Translations under genes and position numbers: made by a program
Assembly: GCA_041738935.1 (NCBI GenBank)
Contig: JBGSOV010000013.1
Coordinates: forward strand, 1-63,835
Source: JBGSOV01 sp041738935
Lineage (GTDB): Bacteria > Patescibacteriota > Gracilibacteria > CAIRYL01 > GCA-016699755
Length of the DNA: 63,835 nucleotides
Direction: 5' to 3'
Notes under the pieces: generated by a model
Told to the model about the DNA's origin: nothing
The model's input: the letters and a program-made list of their open reading frames with translations, nothing else
The model's database searches: none
Part shown: in pieces, positions 17,342 to 25,991 of the stretch
Position numbering within the stretch: the stretch's first letter is position 1
Layout of the letters: every line of letters starts with the position of its first letter

Positions 17342-18192
17342 TTTAGTGTTCGATAGAATCGATACCACATTTTCCGAAAGACAACGATTGATTCTGGAGC
17401 ATACTGTTTTACTTCTCCACCAAATTTTTGCTTAAAGCGACTGACGCCTTCGAGCCGATGATTGTCTTTGTCGGGAGGTGCAATTCCGAAAAGGTCAAAA
17501 GTTTGACAGTTCCGCCCTTGTGCTATTCGCATTGCTTCCCATTGCAAAAGTGTCGCCGGTTGCCAGTCGCGTCCGCTGTTGTCACTCGCACCATAATAAT
17601 AGGTGCAAATGCTTCCACACACCACAAAGATGCCAGCAGCGAGCCATCTGTCCTCTTTTGCAACAACGAGCAAAAATGCATTTTCACCCAATGCTGCGAG
17701 GAGCTTGCTATAATATTCGGCGTGATGACACCCAAAGCCGTCACGTTTTGCGGTGATGGCTGCGAGGCGAGCATACCGATTGGTGTCTGAAGAAAAAAAG
17801 CAGTGTAAATCGCTTTTTTGCGCTACGCGAAGATGGCGACGTCCGGTTTGCGAAAAACTTGCTGCCAGTTCTGTTTCAGAAGCCTGCACGTCAATAATAC
17901 GTGTCGCACTTGGAAAAAATTCTTCTTTGGACAATATCAAGGGAACGCGATTTTCCAAAAGAGGGGATTCGTCACTGGGCGCAATGCGGCAAAACAAAAC
18001 ATTATTTTCTTTTTGCGCGCGTTCGACTATTTTGTGCCAAGTAAGAAGGGAAGGGGAGGCGCGCTGAATCTCGAAGTAGCTTTTTTGAAACGGAAGTGAT
18101 TTTTGAAGCACCAAAATATCATCAATCCAAAAAGCCTGATGTCCAAGCGCTTGTTGAAATTCTGCCCACGAATGTGATTGCCAAAGATTCAT
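17317..18192 (-). CDS. FemABX-type peptidoglycan-bridge aminoacyltransferase
   Basis: A 291-residue double-GNAT protein. Fem enzymes add amino acids from aminoacyl-tRNA to the lipid II stem peptide. Family features are the basic RRHLRVAQKSDL helix near 120, the C-terminal GNAT core FLLVVAKEDRWLAAGIFVVCGSICTYYYGASD, PATLLQWEAMRIAQ, and FDLFGIAP with GVSRFKQKFGGEVKQY, the last typical of FemX/BacA-like members. The 3' end overlaps pabB. Divergent from pyrG across 90 nt. A link with peptidoglycan cross-bridges is family knowledge, not proven here. Confidence 0.85.
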   Translation of the reverse strand: MNLWQSHSWAEFQQALGHQAFWIDDILVLQKSLPFQKSYFEIQRASPSLLTWHKIVERAQKENNVLFCRIAPSDESPLLENRVPLILSKEEFFPSATRIIDVQASETELAASFSQTGRRHLRVAQKSDLHCFFSSDTNRYARLAAITAKRDGFGCHHAEYYSKLLAALGENAFLLVVAKEDRWLAAGIFVVCGSICTYYYGASDNSGRDWQPATLLQWEAMRIAQGRNCQTFDLFGIAPPDKDNHRLEGVSRFKQKFGGEVKQYAPESIVVFRKMWYRFYRTLKWLRSFMR

Positions 18193-18247
18193 TTGCTAAA
18201 AAAGTATGCCAAAAAAGTGGAACAATCAAAAGCTGTATAGAATTCTT

Positions 18248-18276
18248 TTGCGAAAAAGGAAGTTTTTCTGTAGGCT
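18248..18276 (+). promoter_or_regulatory. Possible pyrG promoter giving a leaderless mRNA
   Basis: TTGCGA (18248-18253), 17-nt spacer, TAGGCT (18271-18276). The GTG start of pyrG follows 6 nt later, so transcription from here would begin at or beside the start codon. The -10 is a weak match. Confidence 0.4.
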
Positions 18277-18282
18277 CTGCTT

Positions 18283-19911
18283 GTGCCAAAGTTTGTATTT
18301 GTTACCGGCGGCGTTTGTAGTTCTTTAGGCAAGGGTATTGCTTCGGCATCACTCGCCAAAATCCTCAAGTCTGCTGGTTTTCGGGTATCTATCCAAAAGC
18401 TCGATCCGTACCTCAACGTCGATCCAGGAACAATGTCGCCGTTTCAACACGGTGAGGTTTTTGTAACAGATGATGGCGCCGAAACCGATCTCGACTTGGG
18501 ACATTACGAACGCTTTATCGACGAGAATATTACCAAATTTTCGACAGTAACCACCGGAAAAGTCTATCGCGAAGTACTCGATCGAGAGCGTCGTGGTGAT
18601 TATTTGGGGGGAACCATTCAAGTCGTCCCGCATATTGTAGATGAAATCAAAGCACGCATCGACGCTGCAGCCGTCGCCAGTAAAGCCGACATTCTTGTTG
18701 TCGAAATCGGTGGAACGGTTGGTGATATCGAAGGCGAACCGTTTTTGGAGGCCATCCGCCAAATCCGCCACGAAAAAGGAACAGAAAACGCACTTTCTGT
18801 TCATCTCACTTTGTTGCCTTATTTAGCAGCCGCAAAAGAGCTCAAAACGAAACCGACACAATTATCAGTGCGAGACATTCGACGCGCGGGTATTCAGCCC
18901 GAGATTATTATTGCGCGTGCAGATCAGCCGATTCCCAAAGAACTTCTCCTTAAAATTGCTAAATTTTGCAATACTCGTGAAGATGCTGTGATTGCTGCAC
19001 CAACAGTCTCGAGCATCTACGAAGTCCCATTAATTTTTGAAGAGCAAAACATTGCATCTGTGCTCGAGCGCGAGCTCAAATTGCCAAAAATAAAAAGCAA
19101 AATGGGAGAGTGGCGCAAAATGGTCGACAAAATTAAAAATGCCGAAACTATTATTCGCATCGGCATGGCGGGCAAATACAATGGTCTCGAAGACGCATAT
19201 TTGTCAGTCATCGAATCAGCAAAATTTGCGGCGTATGCGATTGATCGCAAAGTGGAAATTGTTTGGATCGATACCGAAAAAATTGAAAAAGAGAATAAAA
19301 AAGAATGGGCGAAAGTTGCTTCAGTCGCAGGCTTGATCGTGCCAGGAGGGTTTGGAATGCGTGGAATTGAAGGCAAAATTGCTATTGCAAAATATGCGCG
19401 CGAAAACAAAATTCCATATTTGGGGCTTTGTTTGGGTTCGCAGATTATGGCGATAGAATTTGCCCGTAATGTTCTTGGTATCAAAAATGCGACGAGCGAA
19501 GAATTTGCGCCTCACGCTAAGCACAAAATCGTCCACTTTTTACCAGGGCAGTCTGAAAGCACCAAAAAAGGCGGTACGCTTCGCTTAGGCGCTTGGCCAT
19601 GCACTATTAAACCAGACACACTGGCACATCGTTGTTACAAGCAGACACATATTTCGGAAAGACACCGTCACCGCTACGAGTTTAACACCGCTTTTCAGCA
19701 AGAGTTTGAAGACAATGGATTTACTTTTTCAGGGTTTTCTCCTGACGGCAAGTTAATCGAAATTGTCGAAATTGCGAATCATCCCTTTATGTTGGGTTCA
19801 CAATTCCATCCCGAATTTTTAAGTCGCCCAGAGCGACCACATCCACTTTTTTCTGGATTTTTGCAGGCAAGCAAGGTTCATCAAAAAAATCTCGAAAAGA
19901 AAAAAGACTAA
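18283..19911 (+). CDS. pyrG: CTP synthase
   Basis: A 542-residue enzyme that aminates UTP to CTP using ATP and glutamine. The synthetase domain starts with FVFVTGGVCSSLGKGIASASLA (P-loop), followed by KLDPYLNVDPGTMSPFQHGEVFVTDDGAETDLDLGHYERF and EIGGTVGDIE. The class I glutaminase domain has the nucleophile C383 in GLCLGSQ and the His/Glu pair in HPEF near residue 509. It begins with GTG at the first conserved residue. Supplies CTP downstream of the PyrB/PyrC steps also encoded here. Confidence 0.97.
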   Translation: MPKFVFVTGGVCSSLGKGIASASLAKILKSAGFRVSIQKLDPYLNVDPGTMSPFQHGEVFVTDDGAETDLDLGHYERFIDENITKFSTVTTGKVYREVLDRERRGDYLGGTIQVVPHIVDEIKARIDAAAVASKADILVVEIGGTVGDIEGEPFLEAIRQIRHEKGTENALSVHLTLLPYLAAAKELKTKPTQLSVRDIRRAGIQPEIIIARADQPIPKELLLKIAKFCNTREDAVIAAPTVSSIYEVPLIFEEQNIASVLERELKLPKIKSKMGEWRKMVDKIKNAETIIRIGMAGKYNGLEDAYLSVIESAKFAAYAIDRKVEIVWIDTEKIEKENKKEWAKVASVAGLIVPGGFGMRGIEGKIAIAKYARENKIPYLGLCLGSQIMAIEFARNVLGIKNATSEEFAPHAKHKIVHFLPGQSESTKKGGTLRLGAWPCTIKPDTLAHRCYKQTHISERHRHRYEFNTAFQQEFEDNGFTFSGFSPDGKLIEIVEIANHPFMLGSQFHPEFLSRPERPHPLFSGFLQASKVHQKNLEKKKD

Positions 19912-19941
19912 ACATTTAGGTGCTTATACCAATCATTTATA

Positions 19942-20562
19942 TTACACAAAAGCGTTTAAGAAGCGATTGGCACGCTTTTCTTCGCCGAGTGTCCGCATCG
20001 GTACCGAGCCATAATCATGCCCCGCACAAACAATCAGATGATCTGGTAAAGTGCCCATAATTGCAAGGGTCTCTTGCATTTTTTCTGGATCAGAATCTGG
20101 CAAATCAGTTCTGCCAGTGCCTTCAATAAACAGCGTATCACCAGAGAATAAGTACGGATCAAAAACAAACATCAAATGATCATTCTGATGCCCAGGGGAT
20201 GCCATCACTTTGCCTTTCAGGCTGCCAACCTTAATGATGTTGTTGGCTTGTAACGGATTGGTATTATGAGGAATTATCCAGTGACCATGAATCGGCGATT
20301 GTCCTTGTTTTTTGTTGCTCTCTGGATTCATAAAAATCGAGCCACTCGTTAGCGCAGCAAGCTCTTCTACTGCTCCTGAGTGATCGTAGTGCACATGCGT
20401 CAACAAAATCTTTGTAATGTGGTAATCATTTGCTGTGGCTTCCTCATAAATCTTTTCCGCTTCAAAACCACAATCAATTGCCGCCGCCTCTTTGGTTTGT
20501 TCGCAGCCGATCAAATAACAAAAATTTTGCATCGGACCAACAGCAATCTGGCGAAAAAACAT
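19942..20562 (-). CDS. MBL-fold metallo-hydrolase (glyoxalase II-like)
   Basis: A 206-residue metallo-beta-lactamase fold protein. Metal ligands are seen in THVHYDHSGA (HxHxDH near residues 56-61), SPGHQND, FSGDTLF, and AGHDYGS close to the C-terminus. The short form resembles YcbL/GloB2-type hydrolases that cleave thioesters such as hydroxyacyl-glutathione or bacillithiol analogues. Substrate is not evident. It lies 28 nt downstream of the 2Fe-2S thioredoxin-like gene on the same strand. Confidence 0.85.
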   Translation of the reverse strand: MFFRQIAVGPMQNFCYLIGCEQTKEAAAIDCGFEAEKIYEEATANDYHITKILLTHVHYDHSGAVEELAALTSGSIFMNPESNKKQGQSPIHGHWIIPHNTNPLQANNIIKVGSLKGKVMASPGHQNDHLMFVFDPYLFSGDTLFIEGTGRTDLPDSDPEKMQETLAIMGTLPDHLIVCAGHDYGSVPMRTLGEEKRANRFLNAFV

Positions 20563-20590
20563 CTTTTTCGATTATATAAAAATGGAAGAA

Positions 20591-20908
20591 TTAAAAACCG
20601 CCCTTAAGGAGGTCATTGAGTGATTTTTTGGCTTGTCCCGATACAATGATAGGTTTTTTTCCTGCGAGCTGTTCGATTTTATCGCCGATTTTGAACGGTG
20701 TCATGCCCGTCTGTATTTCATTTTTTCCATGCTGTTCAATAAGAATATTAGGGCCTTTTTCGCATTGACCAAGGCAACCACAACGGTCGATGACGATTGT
20801 CGCCTCGGCGTGAAGCGCAAAGACCTTTTTGGTGGCCGCAGCATGTAAGGAGGGGTATTGTCTTGAACAATGCTTGCCAGTGCAAAGTTTGATATGTGTC
20901 TGGGACAT
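20591..20908 (-). CDS. 2Fe-2S thioredoxin-like ferredoxin
   Basis: A 105-residue protein with the four-Cys pattern of the NuoE/Aquifex-ferredoxin fold: CTGKHC near residue 9 and CGCLGQC near residue 44, followed by GPNILI. Such proteins bind one 2Fe-2S cluster and carry electrons or sense redox state in the cytosol. No NADH dehydrogenase or hydrogenase genes lie near, so its partner is unknown. Likely co-transcribed with the MBL hydrolase. Confidence 0.8.
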   Translation of the reverse strand: MSQTHIKLCTGKHCSRQYPSLHAAATKKVFALHAEATIVIDRCGCLGQCEKGPNILIEQHGKNEIQTGMTPFKIGDKIEQLAGKKPIIVSGQAKKSLNDLLKGGF

Positions 20909-21100
20909 TTTATTGGGGGAATGTTTGTATTTTTAGTATAGAGCAATACTCCAAGGATGGCAAAAGAGATATGAACAAATATTATGTTCATTATTTTTCT
21001 ATTAATATATTGAAGTGGATAAAAAAGTAATTCTCTTATTTGGCTCTAATAAAACAAATAATAGGATTATAACAAGAAAATGCTTGACCAAATTTCGTAA

Positions 21101-21727
21101 ATGAGTAAATATTTAGTACGCTCTTTCTTTGATTTTCGAATGTTAAAGGCACTCTTTTCTTCCACTACTCGCGTAAAGATTTTACGCATCTATTTACTTT
21201 CTCCCGAAGGAAAAGAGTATTTTGTCCGCGAACTGACGCGAGACCTCGATGAGCAAATTAATTCGATCAGACGCGAATTAGAGAACCTCGAAAAAATCGG
21301 CATGCTCACAAGTAAGACTCGCGAACGTAAAAAATATTACAAAATTAATCCTAAGTTTCCAGTTTTAAATGAACTCCGTTCTATCTTTCAGAAATCCGAA
21401 AGCATTAGCTTGAAGGTTTTGAAAAAAGTACAAAAAATGGGAAAACTTGACCTCTTGGTTTTGACAGGTCTTTTTATTGATATTCCGAGTAAAGTCGATT
21501 TGGTCGCTGTCGGAAATCTTGACAAAAGCAAACTATCCGACTATCTTTCTCGGGAACTCGCGAACGAGATGAAGCAAGAGATTCATTATTCCGTGTTTTC
21601 GAGAGAGGATTTTGTCTACCGCCTTGAGTGCAACGACAAATTCGCTATTGACCTCCTCAAAAACCAGAGAAATTTGATTCTTGCCAATAAGCTCGAAAAA
21701 GAAACAGAAGAGTTCATTCACTCTTAA
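21101..21727 (+). CDS. Winged-helix regulator with C-terminal domain of unknown role
   Basis: 208 residues. Residues about 15-85 form an ArsR-like winged helix (ALFSSTTRVKILRIYLLSPEGKEYFVRELTRDLDEQINSI followed by a wing ERKKYYKINPKFP). The C-terminal 100 residues (LLVLTGLFIDIPSKVDLVAVGNLDKSKLSDYL to the end) resemble the minimal nucleotidyltransferase-like domain found fused to such helices in several archaea and CPR bacteria; this is a fold guess. It sits 14 nt upstream of rplS. Could control its own operon. Confidence 0.7.
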   Translation: MSKYLVRSFFDFRMLKALFSSTTRVKILRIYLLSPEGKEYFVRELTRDLDEQINSIRRELENLEKIGMLTSKTRERKKYYKINPKFPVLNELRSIFQKSESISLKVLKKVQKMGKLDLLVLTGLFIDIPSKVDLVAVGNLDKSKLSDYLSRELANEMKQEIHYSVFSREDFVYRLECNDKFAIDLLKNQRNLILANKLEKETEEFIHS

Positions 21728-21741
21728 TTTATTTTGAACAA

Positions 21742-22320
21742 ATGACCGTTCGTATTGAAGATTTGAGACAGGAAGACAAAAAGCGCGTGGGTACAGAGTT
21801 TCGTGCCGGGCAATCGGTTCGCGTTCACCGCAAGATCCGTGAAGGAGACAAAGAGCGCACGCAAATTTTTGATGGGCTGGTTATCCAGGTGCGCAATCAA
21901 AGCAGCTTGTCTGCGACTGTTACCGTACGCAAAATAGTCAGTGGCATTGGAGTAGAGCAAGTATTCCCTGTTCATTCTCCGCTTATTGAAAAGATTGAGT
22001 TGGTAAAAGAAGCAAAAGTTCGTCGAGGAAAGCTGTATTTTATGCGTAATCTACGCGGAAAAGCTGCGCGACTAAAAGAGCGATTTTTTACTGATCAAGA
22101 ACTCAAGGCGATGCAACCACACGAAATCACCGAAGAAGAACTCGCAGAAGCAGTAGAGCACGAAAAAGAAGAAGCCGCTGCAGAAATCGAAACTTCTGTA
22201 ACTGATGAAACTATCGAGAGTGTTGCCGATGAAACCCCAGTAGAAGAAGCCTCTATCTCCGATGAATCAATTACAGAAGAAACTGACTCGACAGATCCCG
22301 AGGAAGCAAAGAAAGAATAA
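21742..22320 (+). CDS. rplS: 50S ribosomal protein L19, with long acidic tail
   Basis: L19 lies at the 30S-50S interface. Residues 1 to about 115 match the family: RVHRKIREGDKERTQIFDGLVI, SATVTVRKIVSGIGVEQVFPVHSPLIEKIE and RRGKLYFMRNLRGKAARLKE. Typical L19 ends near 115-120; this one continues for about 75 residues dominated by Glu, Ser, Asp and Thr, a disordered acidic tail. No Shine-Dalgarno precedes the ATG. A good terminator follows 34 nt after the stop. Confidence 0.95.
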   Translation: MTVRIEDLRQEDKKRVGTEFRAGQSVRVHRKIREGDKERTQIFDGLVIQVRNQSSLSATVTVRKIVSGIGVEQVFPVHSPLIEKIELVKEAKVRRGKLYFMRNLRGKAARLKERFFTDQELKAMQPHEITEEELAEAVEHEKEEAAAEIETSVTDETIESVADETPVEEASISDESITEETDSTDPEEAKKE

Positions 22321-22354
22321 TTTCTCTGCAGCACAAAAACCATTTGAACTTTTT

Positions 22355-22384
22355 AAAAAGTGCTCATACGAGAGCACTTTTTTT
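22355..22384 (+). terminator. Intrinsic terminator after rplS
   Basis: AAAAAGTGCTC (22355-22365) pairs with GAGCACTTTTT around a 6-nt loop, ending in seven T. Confidence 0.88.
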
Positions 22385-22432
22385 AGTATTCAAGGATTCG
22401 CAGAAAAAACAAATCCAAGGTAGAATAGCAGT

Positions 22433-23461
22433 ATGAAAAAGCTCTTACTTTTTGGAAATTACGGCGGACAAAATTGGGGAGATGAGGCTATATGCGCAGG
22501 TCTTATTGCAGCGCTCCAGAAAACAAAGGTACACATTACTGTTGTGAGTGCTGATCCAGATTTTACGATGGCTCATCATCCAGGTATAGTAGCTGTTTAT
22601 AGGCCACCTTTTGGCTTTCGCTCTTTTTTCGCTGTTCATCGTCTCTGGGGATTCGTCTCTGCTTTGCGTGATGCAGATTTAGTTTTGTATGGTGGCGGAG
22701 GATTATTTCAGGATCGCGAAGCAAAAGCACCACTTTTGTGGTGGTATTACACTCGTTGGGCAAAGTGGTTTGGGAAAAAATATATTTTTGTTGCAAATTC
22801 AGTCGGTCCGCTCGCAAAAATTTCGTCTCGCTTTTTTGCTCGGGCTGCGTTTCGTGATGCGCGTTTTATTTCGGTACGTGATACAGACTCACAAAAAATA
22901 TTGTTACACTTAGGCATTGCAGATCAAAAAATCGTTGTTGCAACCGATGCGGCATTTTATTTGCGCAAATCAGCTGTCCGCGCACCACGTAAGGGTACAC
23001 TCATTATCATAAGAGGTGATGGAAAAATTTCTATCAAAAGAATACAAAAATTGCTCATTAATAAGGCTTTCCCAAAACCTATACGATTGGTATCTATGGA
23101 TAATTTGGATAAATTATTTGTTCAAAAAAACGGGATAAAACAGAGTAAATTTTCTCATCTTACAGAGCTCAGAAAAAATATTGCGCGAAGTCAGTTGGTT
23201 ATTTCAGCACGTCTTCATGGCTGTATACTCGCTCTCCTTGAAGAAACACCGTTCGTTGCCCTTGTTGCTGCGCCAAAAATCAAATCATTTTTTATTGATA
23301 GGTCACTGAAGCATGCCATATTGCCCGAAAATTCGTCTGAAAATACCATTGTTACGTGTGCTCAGCATGTACTTCTTCCTTCGGAGGCTAAAAAGCTCCG
23401 TTCTCTTCGTCAAAAGGAATGCCAACATGCACAGAATATTCTTCCTTTCTTTTTGCAATGA
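22433..23461 (+). CDS. csaB: Polysaccharide pyruvyl transferase CsaB
   Basis: Adds pyruvate ketals to the secondary cell-wall polymer that SLH domains bind. The N-terminus FGNYGGQNWGDEAICAGLI is the classic GNxGxxNxGDE motif. DADLVLYGGGGLFQDREAKAPLLWWYY and VANSVGPL follow, and the C-terminal part has ISARLHGCILALLEETPFVALV, typical of this GT-like fold. 342 residues is normal length. Together with the SLH proteins at 3530 and 5027 it implies an S-layer anchored by pyruvylated glycan. A -10-like TAGAAT (22421-22426) lies 6 nt before the ATG. Confidence 0.9.
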   Translation: MKKLLLFGNYGGQNWGDEAICAGLIAALQKTKVHITVVSADPDFTMAHHPGIVAVYRPPFGFRSFFAVHRLWGFVSALRDADLVLYGGGGLFQDREAKAPLLWWYYTRWAKWFGKKYIFVANSVGPLAKISSRFFARAAFRDARFISVRDTDSQKILLHLGIADQKIVVATDAAFYLRKSAVRAPRKGTLIIIRGDGKISIKRIQKLLINKAFPKPIRLVSMDNLDKLFVQKNGIKQSKFSHLTELRKNIARSQLVISARLHGCILALLEETPFVALVAAPKIKSFFIDRSLKHAILPENSSENTIVTCAQHVLLPSEAKKLRSLRQKECQHAQNILPFFLQ

Positions 23462-23481
23462 ATCTGGTTTTTTTTGATAAT
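23453..23481 (+). promoter_or_regulatory. Promoter for holB, leaderless arrangement
   Basis: TTGCAA (23453-23458), 17-nt spacer, GATAAT (23476-23481). The holB ATG is 8 nt beyond the -10, so the mRNA would start at or next to the start codon. The -35 lies within the last codons of csaB. Confidence 0.5.
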
Positions 23482-23489
23482 AAAGACGC

Positions 23490-24506
23490 ATGATTTGGCA
23501 TTCTAAGATCATCGGCAATGAAAACGCACGAAAATATTTGGAAGAAATTTCTGAATCCGATGCGTTGCCGAATGCTTTTTTGTTTGTCGGACCAAGTGAT
23601 GTGGGAAAATTTCGAATTGCAAAGGATTTTGCAAAGCTGCTTAATAAAAATGATGTCGCAATGCAGCGAGAAATCGATAAAAATCTGAACCATAATGTCA
23701 TATTGCTGGGGGATTTGTGGCAAGCGGGAAAACTGGAGGATTGGGGAAAGATTGCGATTACTTCTAATTTTGATCAACAACATCGAACCGGAACAGATGG
23801 AGAAACTGCGCGCCGTACGAATAGTATTGGAGTAAGAGATATTCATAGTTTTTTGCGCCCGTTTTCTCATAGCAGCACTGCTCGATGGAAGGTTGGTGTC
23901 ATTCGCGATGCCGATCGAATGACGACCGAATCAGCAAACGCCCTTCTGAAGATCTTAGAGGAGCCGCCTCCGCAAACAATTTTTATTCTTACCACTACAC
24001 ATGAGCAAAATCTCCCCGAAACTATCGTTTCGCGCTGCCAAATTTTACGATTTTCTTTGTTGCCACGTAAGTTACTTGCAGAACTCTTAGCTTCACAATC
24101 AATCAGTCAACACGAACATCAAGAGATGCTGACAATCGCGCAGGGGCGTAGCGAAATCATCCATCGTTTTCTGGATGATCCTCAGTTTTACCAAACAGAA
24201 CAAGAGTCATTTCAGCGCATTGCACGCTGTTTTTTTGCTCCTGGTTGGCAAAAAGGCGTTTATGCAGCAGAACTTTCTGATAGTGAAGAACAAGATGCCT
24301 GCGCGGAATTTTTACAAAACCTCACTCGATTTTTACGCAGCATTCTTGTAGAAAAAGTGATGGGGAAAGAGCTCGATATTGCTAAAAAATTACAACTATC
24401 AACCATCCTTAATTTGCTTGGAAAAATAGAAATTACGAAAAAAGGTTTAGCAGCAAATGCCAACCGCAAGCTGCTCATGGAAAATCTGCTTTTTTCTTTT
24501 CCCTAA
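23490..24506 (+). CDS. holB: DNA polymerase III subunit delta'
   Basis: A 338-residue AAA+ clamp-loader subunit that pairs with DnaX. It has the delta' landmarks NAFLFVGPSDVGKFRIAKDFAKLL (P-loop with GPSDVGK rather than a perfect GxxGxGKT), VGVIRDADRMTTESANALLKILEEPPPQTIFILTT and TIVSRCQILRF (SRC). No zinc Cys cluster is present. The rest is helical and divergent. Alone in its transcript or with the TPR gene 55 nt downstream. Confidence 0.88.
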   Translation: MIWHSKIIGNENARKYLEEISESDALPNAFLFVGPSDVGKFRIAKDFAKLLNKNDVAMQREIDKNLNHNVILLGDLWQAGKLEDWGKIAITSNFDQQHRTGTDGETARRTNSIGVRDIHSFLRPFSHSSTARWKVGVIRDADRMTTESANALLKILEEPPPQTIFILTTTHEQNLPETIVSRCQILRFSLLPRKLLAELLASQSISQHEHQEMLTIAQGRSEIIHRFLDDPQFYQTEQESFQRIARCFFAPGWQKGVYAAELSDSEEQDACAEFLQNLTRFLRSILVEKVMGKELDIAKKLQLSTILNLLGKIEITKKGLAANANRKLLMENLLFSFP

Positions 24507-24561
24507 GTACTAGACATTATCTAGAAAATAGGGGATTATCTCACTTGCATCTGACTTGCCC

Positions 24562-25683
24562 ATGGAAATATCTCTCGCACTCTCGATCGGTTTTTTCTAC
24601 CTTTCGCTTGTCAGCTTGGCAGGCATTGTCGCTTATCGTGCTGTCCAATGGGCGATTGCGCGTAAATCTGTTTTGAATTCGATTCGAGAGAAGTGGGAAA
24701 ACCGAAAACTAATTGAACAGCGTGAAGTCGAAAAAATACTTGCAAAAGATGTACTTGGATCGACAAATACACTGCACGAGCATTCATTGTTTACGGAAGT
24801 TTTTGGAAATGACAAAAGTAGTGATTCGTTCGAGCCACAAACTGAAGAGAAAGAAAGATATCCACTTGTAATGGAAGCAGAGGAGCCAAGTATAACATCT
24901 CTCGGTGCAGATTTTTCGCAAACAGAAAGCGAATACATTTCGACAGAAAATGAAGATCTTCACGCAGAGAATTTTGCTGAAAATGATTGGAACGAGGTCC
25001 AATTAACACACGAAGAAGAAATACAAGAGAAGGAGAAACAAATCGAAGCAAATCCTCATTACGAATTAGAAGCAGAGCATAGCGAAGTGCATCACGGCGA
25101 ATTGACGCCACAAAAGATTATCACGTTACTCCGTCGTGTTGATGCCTTGATTTCTCGCAAAGACTTTGATGATGCCAAAAAAATCCTCATCAGAATCTTG
25201 TCTTGGCAAGAAGATCATTTTGATGCCGGCGCTCACTTGGCTTATGTGTATTTGCAATCCGGCGACCATCGCAAAGCGGAAAATCTGTACCGAAAGGTTT
25301 TGGAAGTGCGCCCACGGGATGCTTCCCTACTCACCAATTTTGCGCTGGCGATTTTGGAACAAAAAGACCCTATGCGAATTGATGATTCGGTCAAAGCTTT
25401 TCAATTGGCGGCGCAATTGGATCCAAAAAACTCTCAGCGATATGCTAATCTTGGTCAATCACTTTTCTTTGCGGGTGATATTCCTAATGCTATTCTTGCC
25501 TTCGAACGAGCTGTTCGCTTGGCACCGCGCAACGTTGAGTTATATTTTTTCCTCGCAGACAGTTATCTGGCGGTGCGTAATTTTGCGAATGCCAAAAAAG
25601 TCTTTGCTAAAATTCTGGATTTGGCACCCCTCAATCAAGAAGCAAAACACGAAATTAGCGAATTGCAACAAATGGGTTATTAA
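24562..25683 (+). CDS. Membrane-anchored TPR protein
   Basis: 373 residues from the ATG at 24562. An N-terminal membrane helix (SLALSIGFFYLSLVSLAGIVAYRAV) is followed by a highly acidic, Glu-rich linker to about residue 180. Four or five tetratricopeptide repeats come next, for example AGAHLAYVYLQSGDHRKAENLYRKVLEVRPRD and RYANLGQSLFFAGDIPNAILAFERAVRLAPRN. Likely a cytosol-facing scaffold for protein partners; the partner is unknown. Upstream of the TraG/HerA-like ATPase, but separated by 308 nt. Confidence 0.8.
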   Translation: MEISLALSIGFFYLSLVSLAGIVAYRAVQWAIARKSVLNSIREKWENRKLIEQREVEKILAKDVLGSTNTLHEHSLFTEVFGNDKSSDSFEPQTEEKERYPLVMEAEEPSITSLGADFSQTESEYISTENEDLHAENFAENDWNEVQLTHEEEIQEKEKQIEANPHYELEAEHSEVHHGELTPQKIITLLRRVDALISRKDFDDAKKILIRILSWQEDHFDAGAHLAYVYLQSGDHRKAENLYRKVLEVRPRDASLLTNFALAILEQKDPMRIDDSVKAFQLAAQLDPKNSQRYANLGQSLFFAGDIPNAILAFERAVRLAPRNVELYFFLADSYLAVRNFANAKKVFAKILDLAPLNQEAKHEISELQQMGY

Positions 25684-25991
25684 GACAGATTTTCTTGAGA
25701 AATTTATTGCAGACATAAACACCCAAGATACCTAGAAACAGAATTATGGGCTATAAACGCAATCTAAAACTTTGCACAATTTTTATTGTGCATAGTTTAG
25801 TTACGACTCATTCACTTCTCCCCCTCCCGAACATTTTTGGAAATTTTATTCTTGAAAATGATCACTCTCAACACTTATTTTTTAAAAAAATCTGTCCGTG
25901 TACTAAAATAAAAAATAGTGTATATTTTGGAATATAAAGGGCGTGATTTAGTTTCCTGTTCTCTCTCATCTTAAATGGCGAAGCACTACAC
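25684..25991. other. Intergenic stretch with no gene seen
   Basis: A+T-rich, with a small hairpin GCACAAT-TTTT-ATTGTGC at 25774-25791 that lacks a T-tract. Short open frames in it have no recognisable features. It probably holds the promoter of the ATPase gene at 25992; the AT-rich stretch at 25905-25937 is a likely place. Confidence 0.5.

Noticed and set aside
25774..25791. Hairpin GCACAAT-TTTT-ATTGTGC as terminator
   Set aside because: A weak A+T stem without a T-tract, about 90 nt past the stop of the TPR gene.
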